A stretch of 64,000 bases of DNA from UBA4363 sp002393965 (GCA_946542925.1 CAMNLA010000052.1:67560-131559); one strand, 5' to 3'. Shown: positions 1 to 8,240, counted from the stretch's first letter. Made by a program: numbers and translations. The notes: generated by a model not told the origin, from the letters alone.

Positions 1-472
1 GATAGGCCTTTTTGACCGCCTCCATACATGCCTCCTCCGCACTTTCAGAAAGAGCCGGCGTAATACCGGAAAAATGAAACCACCCCGCATCCTCGAATAT
101 GGCATCCCAGTCTATCATCCCTGGCTTTATCTGTGCAAAGGAGGATTGGGCCCTGTCGTAAATCACCTTGCTCGGACGCATACAGGCACCCGTTTCCAGA
201 TAGTAAACTCCAATTCTGTCTCCTCCGAAGATGACATGATCCACGTCCACGTACTTCGTTCGGATGGTGCCAAGACACATTTGAGAAATTTCATTCTTCG
301 GCAGACGGGTGACAAACTGAGTGGAAACACCATAGTTGGCCAAAGAAATGGAGACGTTCAACTCCCCACCACCGAAAGTGGCTGTGTAACTGTCTGCCTG
401 ACAAAAACGTAGATGACCAGGAGTTGCCAGACGCAACATAACCTCCCCGAAAGTAATGACCTTCTTTCCCAT
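1..472 (-). CDS. kdgK: 2-keto-3-deoxygluconate kinase, PfkB family (3' end outside window)
   Basis: Likely phosphorylates 2-keto-3-deoxygluconate (KDG), the product of the galacturonate and glucuronate branches, to KDG-6-phosphate in the cytoplasm. The first 157 codons are present and the rest lies beyond the left edge. The N-terminus MGKKVITFGEVMLRL and the PfkB sugar-binding signature GGGELNVSISLANYG (residues 34-48) are typical of KdgK. The ATG at 470-472 is chosen because a -7 box lies 22 bases upstream of it. The assignment fits uxaA, uxaB, uxaC and a pectinesterase at the other end of the window. Another PfkB sugar kinase, such as fructokinase, cannot be excluded without the C-terminal half. 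Confidence 0.8.
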   Translation of the reverse strand, partial: MGKKVITFGEVMLRLATPGHLRFCQADSYTATFGGGELNVSISLANYGVSTQFVTRLPKNEISQMCLGTIRTKYVDVDHVIFGGDRIGVYYLETGACMRPSKVIYDRAQSSFAQIKPGMIDWDAIFEDAGWFHFSGITPALSESAEEACMEAVKKAY

Positions 473-494
473 ATTAGTGTATTGATTCGCATAA

Positions 495-502
495 CAAAAT
501 TA
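495..502 (-). promoter_or_regulatory. -7 box of the kdgK promoter
   Basis: On the minus strand this reads TAATTTTG, a match to the Bacteroidetes -7 consensus TANNTTTG, 22 bases before the kdgK start. No clear -33 TTTG is visible. Confidence 0.5.
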
Positions 503-701
503 CGAAAAAAAAGACGCTATGATGCCAATAAAACCGACCTTTCACTCTTCGATGGATATTCTTTTATTATCCCCAAAACGTAAAATACATTTTTTCAAAA
601 CGAAAAGGAAATTTTTATAAGAGAAGAGGACGACAGCATAGTGTCCTCACTTCTTCTTTTGGTCCTGCCCCACTGCTTCCCATGACTCTTGGTCTGCTCC
701 T

Positions 702-710
702 CCCCCCCCC
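702..710. repeat. Homopolymer of nine C
   Basis: Nine consecutive C on the plus strand, just past the U-tract of the rplT terminator. The remaining intergenic DNA (473-784) is AT-rich, holds the kdgK promoter and the rplT terminator, and shows no gene. Confidence 0.9.
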
Positions 711-716
711 GTTTAT

Positions 717-748
717 AAAAAAAACCGACTGAAATCTGTTCAGTCGGT
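717..748 (-). terminator. Terminator of the infC-rpmI-rplT operon
   Basis: A perfect 10-bp stem (724-733 with 739-748) and a 5-base loop, followed on the minus strand by eight U residues (717-724). It lies 37 bases after the rplT stop codon. Confidence 0.9.
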
Positions 749-784
749 CTGCTACTTATTGTAGGATTTGAATTCCCTGTTCGA

Positions 785-1135
785 TTATGCGTTCTTTGCT
801 TTCTCTACGATAGCCTTGAATGCCTCTGGGTGATTCATGGCAAGATCTGCAAGGACCTTGCGGTTCATCTCGATACCAGCCTTGTGCAAGGTACCGATCA
901 ACTGAGAATATGACAGACCCTCCAGACGTGCTGCAGCATTGATACGCTGAATCCACAAAGCACGGAAATTGCGTTTCTTGTTACGACGGTCACGGAAAGC
1001 ATAAGTCAAACCCTTCTCCCAAGTGTTCTTGGCAACGGTCCACACGTTCTTTCTTGCACCGAAATTACCCTTCGTGAGTTTAAGGATGTTTTTTCTTTTA
1101 GCTCTTGAAGCTACATGATTTACTGATCTTGGCAT
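785..1135 (-). CDS. rplT: 50S ribosomal protein L20
   Basis: A 116-residue ribosomal protein L20 of normal family length. It begins MPRSVNHVASRAKRK, a characteristic basic N-terminal extension, and carries the conserved FRDRRNKKRNFRALWIQRIN segment near residues 48-67. L20 binds 23S rRNA early in assembly of the large subunit, and in several bacteria it represses its own operon. It is the last gene of the infC-rpmI-rplT cluster, 102 bases after rpmI, and is followed by a strong terminator. That 102-base spacer is the natural place for autoregulation, but I could not identify an L20-binding structure there. Confidence 0.97.
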   Translation of the reverse strand: MPRSVNHVASRAKRKNILKLTKGNFGARKNVWTVAKNTWEKGLTYAFRDRRNKKRNFRALWIQRINAAARLEGLSYSQLIGTLHKAGIEMNRKVLADLAMNHPEAFKAIVEKAKNA

Positions 1136-1237
1136 AGTAAAAATGATTTGTGAAAGTTAGCGTTTCCTTCTCAAGGAAATCTTTTGTGCTAAACGTTCTG
1201 TTAAAATGAAAAGATAAATTACGCGATTAAGAGACTG

Positions 1238-1435
1238 TTACTTCAAAGCAAGAAGTTCATTGACAGAACGCTTGTTGGCATTGTTGATAATGTCGAAGTG
1301 CGTCAGGTTACGCTTCTGCTTCTTTGTCTTCTTAGTCAGAATGTGACTTTTGTACGCGTGTTTTCTTTTAATTTTACCGGTTCCGGTAAGAGCGAATCTT
1401 TTTTTTGCACCGGAATTAGTCTTTAATTTTGGCAT
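1238..1435 (-). CDS. rpmI: 50S ribosomal protein L35
   Basis: A 65-residue, very basic protein of the usual L35 length, beginning MPKLKTNSGAKKRFALTGTG, which is diagnostic of the family. It is a structural protein of the large ribosomal subunit. It lies 42 bases downstream of infC and upstream of rplT, the classic order of this operon. The start has an A/T-rich leader with no Shine-Dalgarno sequence, in contrast to infC. Confidence 0.97.
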   Translation of the reverse strand: MPKLKTNSGAKKRFALTGTGKIKRKHAYKSHILTKKTKKQKRNLTHFDIINNANKRSVNELLALK

Positions 1436-1477
1436 TGTACTACGTATAATTAATAATTAAATCTTAATCAATTTTGA

Positions 1478-2038
1478 TTAGTCTTTCTTCTTCGGAGAGA
1501 GCATGATAGTCATGCGCTTACCTTCGAGAACGGGCATAGAGTCCACTTTGGCGAGTTCCTCCAGATCGTTTGCAAAGCGAAGAAGCAAAACCTCTCCCTG
1601 CTCCTTGAACAGGATGGAACGACCGCGAAAGAACACATAGGCTCGAACCTTACTACCTTGCTTCAAGAACTCCTGCGCATGCTTGAGCTTGAAATTGTAG
1701 TCATGATCGTCGGTCTGTGGTCCGAAACGGATTTCCTTAACAACGACCTTGGTTGCCTTGAGTTTCATTTCCTTCTCACGCTTCTTCTGCTGGTAAAGGA
1801 ATTTCTGGTAATCCACTACCTTACATACCGGCGGCTCTGCGTTCGGAGAAATCTCAACGAGGTCCAATCCCTGATTATCTGCAATTCGTAGCGCCTCTGC
1901 AATCGGATAAACACCCTGTTCAACGTTCTCTCCTACGAGTCGTACTTCCCTTGCACGGATGTTTTCATTGATTTTGTGCAGTTCTACTTTTTCTACACGC
2001 CCCCTGTTCGGACGGCGATTGTCATGTGGATAAGCGAT
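1478..2038 (-). CDS. infC: Translation initiation factor IF-3, probable AUC start codon
   Basis: IF-3 binds the 30S subunit, keeps it apart from 50S and checks the start codon. The frame gives 186 residues with the family hallmarks INENIRAREVRLVGENVEQG near residues 23-42 and VVVKEIRFGPQTDDHD in the C-terminal domain. There is no ATG, GTG or TTG between the in-frame stop upstream and a TTG deep inside the conserved N-terminal domain, so a standard start would remove part of the protein. The codon ATC at 2036-2038 lies 8 bases after a perfect AGGAGG. Rare AUU or AUC starts in infC are known from other bacteria, where IF-3 represses its own translation by rejecting them. Promoter and terminator details are given separately. 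Confidence 0.93.
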   Translation of the reverse strand: MAYPHDNRRPNRGRVEKVELHKINENIRAREVRLVGENVEQGVYPIAEALRIADNQGLDLVEISPNAEPPVCKVVDYQKFLYQQKKREKEMKLKATKVVVKEIRFGPQTDDHDYNFKLKHAQEFLKQGSKVRAYVFFRGRSILFKEQGEVLLLRFANDLEELAKVDSMPVLEGKRMTIMLSPKKKD

Positions 2039-2046
2039 GGTTTGGT

Positions 2047-2052
2047 CCTCCT
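2047..2052 (-). promoter_or_regulatory. Strong Shine-Dalgarno site of infC
   Basis: The minus strand reads AGGAGG, ending 8 bases before the ATC start codon of infC. It is the clearest Shine-Dalgarno sequence I found before any gene here. It supports the non-standard start, since a weak codon would need strong 16S rRNA pairing. Confidence 0.8.
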
Positions 2053-2079
2053 GAAATGGTTAATGAATACTATGCTCAT

Positions 2080-2129
2080 AAAAAAAGCGCACAAATATAG
2101 AGATAAAATCCTAATCTTGGTGCGCTTTT
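2080..2129 (-). terminator. Terminator between thrS and infC
   Basis: A perfect 10-bp stem (2083-2092 with 2120-2129) encloses a 27-base loop and runs into a U-tract on the minus strand. It follows the thrS stop codon by about 60 bases, so it should separate thrS from infC-rpmI-rplT at least partly. The infC -7 box lies in the loop. Confidence 0.7.
2092..2099 (-). promoter_or_regulatory. -7 box of the infC promoter
   Basis: The minus strand reads TATATTTG, an exact TANNTTTG match, about 54 bases before the infC start. It overlaps the loop and the last stem base of the thrS terminator. No -33 TTTG is evident. Confidence 0.6.
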
Positions 2130-2188
2130 CTGCTCTTTTTTATTAATCAGCGTCAACTTTCCGCCTGAATTGTTCTATGCTGAAAGCA

Positions 2189-4135
2189 TTAGCAATCCGG
2201 CGTCATCATTTTCTCGACGATGGCGTTGACACGCTCTGCAAATTCTTCCAAACGGATGCTGCCGAGGTCTTCTCCTCCTTGTTTACGGACAGAGACACAT
2301 CCGTTTTCCGCTTCCTTCTCGCCGACAATGAGCATGTATGGGATGTGTTTCAGTTCATTATCCCGAATCTTACGTCCCACCTTCTCGTTACGGTCGTCGA
2401 TGACGGTTCTGATTCCCTCGCCGTTCAGATATTCCGTAACCTTTTCGGCATATTCGTTGTATCGCTCGCTGATCGGCAAGACGACAACCTGATCCGGAGC
2501 CAGCCACAACGGGAACTTGCCTGCTGTATGTTCGATGAGCACTGCCACGAAACGCTCCATCGATCCGAACGGAGCACGGTGAATCATTACCGGACGGTGC
2601 TTCTTGTTATCTTCGCCCGTGTACTCAAGTTGAAAACGCTCTGGCAGATTATAATCCACCTGAATCGTTCCTAACTGCCAACGGCGGCCGAGTGCGTCCT
2701 TGACCATAAAGTCAAGTTTCGGACCGTAGAACGCGGCTTCTCCATATTCAACCTTGGCCTTAAGCCCTTTCTCCTGACAGGCCTCTACGATAGAGGCTTC
2801 CGCCTTTTCCCATACTTCATCGCTGCCGACGTACTTCTCATGGTCGTTCGGATCTCGAAGGGAAATCTGCGCTTCATAGTTGTCAAAGTTAAGAGCCTTG
2901 AAGATGATGTTGATGATATCCATCACACGGAGGAACTCACCCTTAACCTGATCAGGACGGCAGAAGATATGCGCATCATCTTGCGTGAAGGAGCGTACGC
3001 GTGTCAATCCATGTAATTCTCCACTCTGTTCATAACGATATACCGTGCCGAATTCAGCAATACGAAGTGGCAGATCCTTATAGGAACGTGGTTCGTTTCG
3101 GAAAATCATACAGTGATGAGGACAGTTCATCGGTTTGAGAAGGTACATTTCATTCTCCTCGGGAGTGGTAATCGGCTGGAAACTGTCTTTCCCATAATGA
3201 TCCCAATGTCCCGACGTGACATAGAGTTCCTTGCTGCCGATGTGAGGGGTCATCACCTGCTGATAGCCATACTTGCGCTGGATCTTCTTGAGGTATTCCT
3301 CTAGATTGAGACGAAGGGTCGTGCCTTTCGGAAGCCAAATCGGAAGTCCCTTTCCTACATAATCACTGAACATGAAAAGACCCATCTCCTTGCCGATTCT
3401 TCGATGATCTCGCTTCTTGGCTTCCTCAAGCATCACAAGATACTCATCCAGCATCTTCTGTTTCGGGAACGAAACTCCATAGATACGGGTCAGCATCTTG
3501 CGCTTCTCATCTCCCCGCCAATAGGCTCCGGCTACATTGGTCAGCTTTATGGCCTTGATAGGCGAAGTGGTCATCAGGTGCGGTCCGCGGCAAAGGTCCA
3601 CGAAATCACCATTCGTATAGGTCGTAATAGTTCCATCCTCAAGTTCACTGATGAGCTCAAGCTTATACGATTCTTTCCTGTCTCCAAAGAACTTCATGGC
3701 ATCGTCCTTTGAAATATCCTGACGGACAAGGGTCTCTTTCTGCTGAGCGAGTTCCTTCATCTTGGCCTCTATCTTCACCAGATCGGCATCCTTTATTTCC
3801 ACTCCCTCACCTGGATCTACGTCATAGTAGAAACCATTCTCAATGGCTGGACCGATACCGAACTGAACGTTGGGATAGAGCGCCTGAAGAGCCTCTCCGA
3901 GCACGTGAGCCGAAGTGTGCCAAAAAGCTTTTTTTGCTTCCGGATCTTCCCATTTATGCAGTTTGATGGTGCAATCCTCATTGATAGGTCTCCCCAAATC
4001 TCGTATCTCATCATTCACACTGATGGAAAGGACCTCTTGTGCCAATCTGGAACTGATGCTTTCCGCAATTTGAATACCCGTAGTCCCCTGTTCGTACTCA
4101 CGGACCGAACCGTCTGGAAATGTTACTTTGATCAT
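2189..4135 (-). CDS. thrS: Threonyl-tRNA synthetase
   Basis: Charges tRNA-Thr with threonine in the cytoplasm. The 648 residues contain, in order, the N-terminal TGS domain (MIKVTFPDGSVREYEQG), the editing domain with HTSAHVLGEAL, the class II motif 2 region around FRNEPRSYKDLPLRIAEFG, the zinc-site region MNCPHHCMIF, motif 3 at HRAPFGSMERF, and the anticodon-binding domain at the end. The ATG at 4133-4135 is chosen over an in-frame codon 48 bases upstream, because the TGS domain begins there and a -7 box lies at 4181-4188. It is the first gene of the thrS / infC-rpmI-rplT cluster. Confidence 0.97.
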   Translation of the reverse strand: MIKVTFPDGSVREYEQGTTGIQIAESISSRLAQEVLSISVNDEIRDLGRPINEDCTIKLHKWEDPEAKKAFWHTSAHVLGEALQALYPNVQFGIGPAIENGFYYDVDPGEGVEIKDADLVKIEAKMKELAQQKETLVRQDISKDDAMKFFGDRKESYKLELISELEDGTITTYTNGDFVDLCRGPHLMTTSPIKAIKLTNVAGAYWRGDEKRKMLTRIYGVSFPKQKMLDEYLVMLEEAKKRDHRRIGKEMGLFMFSDYVGKGLPIWLPKGTTLRLNLEEYLKKIQRKYGYQQVMTPHIGSKELYVTSGHWDHYGKDSFQPITTPEENEMYLLKPMNCPHHCMIFRNEPRSYKDLPLRIAEFGTVYRYEQSGELHGLTRVRSFTQDDAHIFCRPDQVKGEFLRVMDIINIIFKALNFDNYEAQISLRDPNDHEKYVGSDEVWEKAEASIVEACQEKGLKAKVEYGEAAFYGPKLDFMVKDALGRRWQLGTIQVDYNLPERFQLEYTGEDNKKHRPVMIHRAPFGSMERFVAVLIEHTAGKFPLWLAPDQVVVLPISERYNEYAEKVTEYLNGEGIRTVIDDRNEKVGRKIRDNELKHIPYMLIVGEKEAENGCVSVRKQGGEDLGSIRLEEFAERVNAIVEKMMTPDC

Positions 4136-4165
4136 TTTTTTCTTAATTACCTTACAAATGGTTTT

Positions 4166-4173
4166 TATTTTTG
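4166..4173 (+). promoter_or_regulatory. -7 box, candidate promoter of the mltF-like gene
   Basis: TATTTTTG matches TANNTTTG. It overlaps the thrS promoter region head-on, so the two genes would be transcribed divergently from nearly the same spot. A second match, TATCTTTG at 4229-4236, directly abuts the chosen start codon. Confidence 0.4.
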
Positions 4174-4180
4174 AAACGTG

Positions 4181-4188
4181 CAAAGGTA
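4181..4188 (-). promoter_or_regulatory. -7 box of the thrS promoter
   Basis: The minus strand reads TACCTTTG, an exact TANNTTTG match, 45 bases before the thrS start codon. Confidence 0.6.
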
Positions 4189-4236
4189 TTTCTTTTTCTT
4201 CAGATTATGAAATTCCGCTTGATTTCATTATCTTTG

Positions 4237-5628
4237 ATGAATATGAACCCAAAACCGTTTCTTTTCCTCGTCACAACGTTGTCTGTCCTATTCCTCTCCT
4301 GCTGCGGAAAGCCGTCTTCCGAACAGGGGTTCCGGGACTACGACTCCATCCTTCACAACGATACGTTGCGTGTGGGCACTATGTACGGTTCGTCCACCTT
4401 CTTCAACCTGCGTGACGAGGATATGGGATTCGACTATGAACTTATCCGCAAATTCACGGACGACAACGGTTTGGTTCTGCAATTGACCATTGCACGAAGC
4501 CTGCCCGAACTTACCAAACTGCTGGACGAAGGCAAAGTGGACATTCTGGCCTATCGACTGGCCATCACCAACGAAAGCAAGCTGAAATACCTCTTCACCA
4601 GTAATGAATATCTGAACAGTCAAGTTCTGGTTCAACGAAGCGGTGACTCAAGCATCCACAACGTGGTGGACCTGATCGGAAAGACCATCGACGTGAACAA
4701 GGGGACGAAATACGAAGAACGTATCCGACACTTGAACGAAGAACTCGGAGGCGGCATCCATATCCGACTTGTCGAAGATTCTCTGGGACCCGACGCCCTG
4801 ATCGAACAAGTGTCAATGGATTCTATCGACTATACGGTCTGCGAAAAGGACATCGCCCTGCTGAATCGCACCTATTACAACAATATCGACTGTTCTCTCG
4901 ACGTCAGTTTCCAACAACGGGCATCATGGGCCGTACGGAAAGAAAACGTGAAACTTCAGGAGGCCGTCAACAAATGGTTTGAAGAGAGTATCAAAGACAC
5001 GTACTACAAACAACTGTACGATAAATATTTTGTTCAGGCAAAGTACTTCGGGGCGCAGATGGTCACAACCTTTGGACCAAACAGCAAGGTCCCTCGAGGT
5101 GCCATCTCCCCTTACGATGCCATTTTCAAAAGCCAGGCACCGAAAATCGGATGGGACTGGCGACTGTTGGCAGCTATCTGTTTCGAGGAATCAGGATTCA
5201 GCAACGAAGTGACCTCGTGGATGGGCGCAATCGGCGTGATGCAGCTGATGCCACGCACGGTACGCCAATTGGGCTATACGGCGGAACAGATGCGCAATCC
5301 ATCTCTATGTATTGAGGCTTCGGTAAAATGCCTCCTGGGACTTGAAAAGATGTTTATGATTGTTCCGAATCCTGACGAACGAATCAAATTCATTCTTGCC
5401 GCCTACAATGCCGGTCCGGGGCACGTCATCGACGCTCGCAACCTTGCACGCAAATACGGAGCGAACCCAAACGCATGGGAAAACAATGTGGAACACTATC
5501 TGATTCTGAAACGCGAGCGTGAATATTATACCGACCCTGTTGTAAAATCTGGATATTTCCGCGGTGAGCGTTCGGCTCGCTATGTGCGCGAAGTCATATC
5601 GACATTCCACCATTTCAAGCACAGATAA
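4237..5628 (+). CDS. mltF: MltF-like membrane-bound lytic murein transglycosylase (lipoprotein)
   Basis: Cleaves peptidoglycan glycan strands with formation of anhydro-muramic ends. The N-terminus MNMNPKPFLFL runs into a hydrophobic stretch ending in the lipobox LFLSCC, so the product should be a lipoprotein. A periplasmic solute-binding (SBP_bac_3-like) domain fills the first half, from about residue 40 to 270. The SLT domain follows, with the catalytic Glu in FEESGFSNEV and the motifs GAIGVMQLMPRT and AAYNAGPGH. This two-domain order is that of MltF. The start is ambiguous among ATG 4207, 4237 and 4243; 4237 gives the best signal peptide and a product of 463 residues. It is convergent with the thioredoxin-like gene and shares a terminator with it. 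Confidence 0.88.
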   Translation: MNMNPKPFLFLVTTLSVLFLSCCGKPSSEQGFRDYDSILHNDTLRVGTMYGSSTFFNLRDEDMGFDYELIRKFTDDNGLVLQLTIARSLPELTKLLDEGKVDILAYRLAITNESKLKYLFTSNEYLNSQVLVQRSGDSSIHNVVDLIGKTIDVNKGTKYEERIRHLNEELGGGIHIRLVEDSLGPDALIEQVSMDSIDYTVCEKDIALLNRTYYNNIDCSLDVSFQQRASWAVRKENVKLQEAVNKWFEESIKDTYYKQLYDKYFVQAKYFGAQMVTTFGPNSKVPRGAISPYDAIFKSQAPKIGWDWRLLAAICFEESGFSNEVTSWMGAIGVMQLMPRTVRQLGYTAEQMRNPSLCIEASVKCLLGLEKMFMIVPNPDERIKFILAAYNAGPGHVIDARNLARKYGANPNAWENNVEHYLILKREREYYTDPVVKSGYFRGERSARYVREVISTFHHFKHR

Positions 5629-5671
5629 AAAACTGATTTAAAAAAACGAAACCTTGAGACTTTTATACAGC

Positions 5672-5705
5672 AAACCCCGAAGATGTGATGAAATCTTCGG
5701 GGTTT
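5672..5705. terminator. Bidirectional terminator between convergent genes
   Basis: A perfect 13-bp stem (5672-5684 with 5693-5705) and an 8-base loop, flanked by A/T-rich tracts on both sides. It lies between the mltF-like gene and the thioredoxin-like gene, which face each other. Confidence 0.85.
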
Positions 5706-5762
5706 ACTATAAAAAACAACTCCCTCTTTGAATAAGGCAGTTCGTTAGAGGGGATGGTTTAA

Positions 5763-6293
5763 TCAGATCTTCTCTCTGATAATCTGCTCAAACTCTTCAG
5801 GTGTTACGTTCTTTGCAACAATAACGCCCTGCTCGTCTATGAGATAATTTCCAAAACATCCTTCCGTAAGCTCAAAGTTACGGGCCATTTGCGAGTTAAA
5901 ACCATCTCCTTCATAGATATTTGCCGTCGGTAGCGCATCGCGCCGGATAGTTTCGACAAATACACTTTGAAAAGTGTCAAACGACACTGAAACCATTACC
6001 AGACCATTGGTCTGATTGATGGAACAATCCTTGTACGCATCAACCACCCGGGCAAAACGGATATTGTCGATGTGCGACTGCGCATCGTAGGTTGCCCAGA
6101 AGTTGACGAGTACGTAGTTCCCTTTTCCCTCCTTGAGAAGATTGGCAATCACATTCATGTTCTTGCTGTCATCCACTTTGATACGGTCTCCTTTTTCAAG
6201 TCCGCCCTTCTCGAGCACTTCACGTCCTGCGAAAGAAAGCAGACCAATCAGACCAACCAACAGAAAAAGAATAAGGGTTCTTGTTTTCGTCAT
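5763..6293 (-). CDS. TlpA/thioredoxin-fold protein lacking the CxxC motif
   Basis: A 176-residue protein with an N-terminal membrane or signal segment (LILFLLVGLIGLLSFAG) and a thioredoxin-like domain. The usual redox site WAxCxxC is recognisable as NFWATYDAQS (residues 65-73), but both cysteines are replaced, by Tyr69 and Gln72. The cis-Pro loop, normally like PTTFLID, reads FGNYLID. It therefore keeps the fold and a likely periplasmic location but should not catalyse disulfide exchange; a binding or scaffold role is inference. The ATG at 6291-6293 is chosen because the hydrophobic segment follows directly. A promoter with -7 and -33 elements lies about 150 bases upstream, leaving a long leader. 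Confidence 0.8.
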   Translation of the reverse strand: MTKTRTLILFLLVGLIGLLSFAGREVLEKGGLEKGDRIKVDDSKNMNVIANLLKEGKGNYVLVNFWATYDAQSHIDNIRFARVVDAYKDCSINQTNGLVMVSVSFDTFQSVFVETIRRDALPTANIYEGDGFNSQMARNFELTEGCFGNYLIDEQGVIVAKNVTPEEFEQIIREKI

Positions 6294-6704
6294 AAAAAAA
6301 GATTTCGTTAAACAATAGGTCCTTGACACGAAGAGGGGTTTGGAGAATCTATTCGCCGGACCGAGAGAACTGAACTTCCCAATAGAAGAATGGAAGTATC
6401 ACCCTTCCGAAAAAGCCGCAAAAAGCCAAATCGTTGAATGACAGCCGCAAAGATATGAACAATAATTATACTTTGCAAATTTTTAACATCTCAAACGGCC
6501 AAAATTCATGTTGAACAGCATATTTTCAATACCTGTTCGGGACATTCTGAAAAGTCGTCAGAAGACAAGTTTCGGATATTGATTGGGTCGCAAGACACAA
6601 CAAAATGAACAAACTCAATATTTATCCTGTCCAACTGTATTGTACAGGATGGACTTGGGGGAACAAAACGACGATAGCCCCCACCTCCCGCTGTATGTCA
6701 CAGT
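6294..6704. other. Intergenic region with the thioredoxin-like gene promoter
   Basis: No gene is convincing in these 411 bases. They hold a leader of about 145 bases and the promoter of the thioredoxin-like gene. Near 6624-6650 there is a weak hairpin (7-bp arms ATCCTGT and ACAGGAT) that could mark the end of the cstA transcript, but it has no U-tract. Confidence 0.6.
6448..6479 (-). promoter_or_regulatory. Promoter of the thioredoxin-like gene
   Basis: On the minus strand, TTTG (6476-6479), 20 bases, then TATCTTTG (6448-6455). Both elements fit the Bacteroidetes sigma-ABfr consensus. Confidence 0.7.
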
Positions 6705-8240
6705 CTATATCTTAGTCCCGTAGGAAGAACGGTTCCGGTACCAAAGCAGAAAACAAGCCAAGGCTATGATGACAGAAAGAAGACCGACCATATAGCCAAA
6801 TCCATCGGAAAGGAAGAACGAACCATCGCCAAGAGCGCTTTTAACCACATCAATATGAACAATCTTCCACGCAAGGAAAGCAGGGCACACTGCCGTCATA
6901 AAGAGGGCAGGCAGCAACACCAGGATAAACGGTTTCCCATTGCAGACAAAATAGACGGTAAGCGTCCAAAGAGTAAAAATGGCAAGAGTTTGATTGGCCC
7001 AGCCGAAATAGCCCCAAATGATATTGAAGCCGTCGGCATCCGTAATATTGTACCACAGGAGAGCCATCGTTGCCGTAAACAACGGAATACAGATAAGCAG
7101 ACGGCTCTTGATGGTGCGCTGGGCCAGATGTACGAATTCGGCGATAATGAGACGCGCACTGCGTAAGGCGGTGTCACCACTTGTTATAGGAGCCGCAACG
7201 ACACCAAGCAGAGCCAGCACCGCACCGAAGGAGCCCAACCACTCGTTAGCCGTAACGTTGACCACCTGCGGAGCACTTGCCTTGAGAGAGGAATGGAACA
7301 CCTCATATCCATTATCATAGAAGAAATAGGAAGCAACAGTTGCCCAGACAAGTGCCACGATGCCTTCGGTAATCATAGCACCATAAAAGATAGGACGGCC
7401 CTGTTTCTCGTTCTTGAGACAACGGGCCATGAGCGGACTCTGCGTAGCATGGAAACCGCTGATCGCGCCACAGGCAATCGTAATGAATAGACAAGGAAAA
7501 ATAGGCTGATTAAGCAACCCCGACTCTCTTCCTTTATTGCCCATGCTGTCCCATACCTCAGGCAAATCAGGGAAATGGTAGAACAACATAATCATCAAGG
7601 CGACAGCCATGAAGATAAGAGAAATGGCAAATAGCGGATAGATGCGCCCGATAATCTTATCAATAGGCAACATCGTCGCAATGATGTAATAGACAAAAAC
7701 GACAACAATCCAGAACATGACCATCGAATGCTCGGATGTGAATCCTATCATGGAGAAGAATCCGTTCCAATGCTGCGAGGAAAGATCACCGAGAATCTGA
7801 GCTGGGCTATACACAAACACTGCACCGACCATGATGAGCAACAGCACTGTGAAAACAAGCATCACTCGCTTGGTGGCATTGCCAAGATAGTTTCCGACGA
7901 GCTCCGGAAGTCCAACCCCACCATGACGTATGGAAAGCATACCACTGAGATAGTCATGCGTGGCTCCGGCGAAAATGCAACCGAACACGATCCATAGATA
8001 GGACACAGGACCAAACTTAGCACCCATGATGGCTCCGAAAATCGGTCCTGTCCCGGCGATATTGAGGAACTGGATCATGAAGATCTTCCACGATGGCAAC
8101 ACCATAAAATCCACACCGTCACTCTTGGTCACGGCTGGTGTCGGACGATCCTTATCCGCTCCGAACACACGTTCAATAAATGCACCATACAACCAATAGC
8201 CCACAACAAGGGCAACGAGACTGATAATGAATGAAAACAT
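6705..8240 (-). CDS. cstA: Carbon starvation protein A (peptide/pyruvate transporter family)
   Basis: An integral membrane protein of 511 residues with many hydrophobic segments. It shows CstA family motifs such as FGADKDRPTPAV after the first membrane segment, the block FLNIAGTGPIFGAIMGAKFG, and TSGDTALRSARLIIAEF. CstA proteins move peptides or pyruvate across the inner membrane during carbon limitation. This is the shorter form, without the long C-terminal extension of the E. coli protein. It is monocistronic, with its own -7 box and an 80-base leader. The substrate cannot be told from sequence. Confidence 0.93.
   Translation of the reverse strand: MFSFIISLVALVVGYWLYGAFIERVFGADKDRPTPAVTKSDGVDFMVLPSWKIFMIQFLNIAGTGPIFGAIMGAKFGPVSYLWIVFGCIFAGATHDYLSGMLSIRHGGVGLPELVGNYLGNATKRVMLVFTVLLLIMVGAVFVYSPAQILGDLSSQHWNGFFSMIGFTSEHSMVMFWIVVVFVYYIIATMLPIDKIIGRIYPLFAISLIFMAVALMIMLFYHFPDLPEVWDSMGNKGRESGLLNQPIFPCLFITIACGAISGFHATQSPLMARCLKNEKQGRPIFYGAMITEGIVALVWATVASYFFYDNGYEVFHSSLKASAPQVVNVTANEWLGSFGAVLALLGVVAAPITSGDTALRSARLIIAEFVHLAQRTIKSRLLICIPLFTATMALLWYNITDADGFNIIWGYFGWANQTLAIFTLWTLTVYFVCNGKPFILVLLPALFMTAVCPAFLAWKIVHIDVVKSALGDGSFFLSDGFGYMVGLLSVIIALACFLLWYRNRSSYGTKI

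Noticed and set aside
6605..6715. A 36-residue open frame beginning MNKLNIYPVQLYCTGWTWGN
   Set aside because: No promoter or leader, overlaps the 3' end of cstA, and overlaps a weak hairpin; too little support for a gene.
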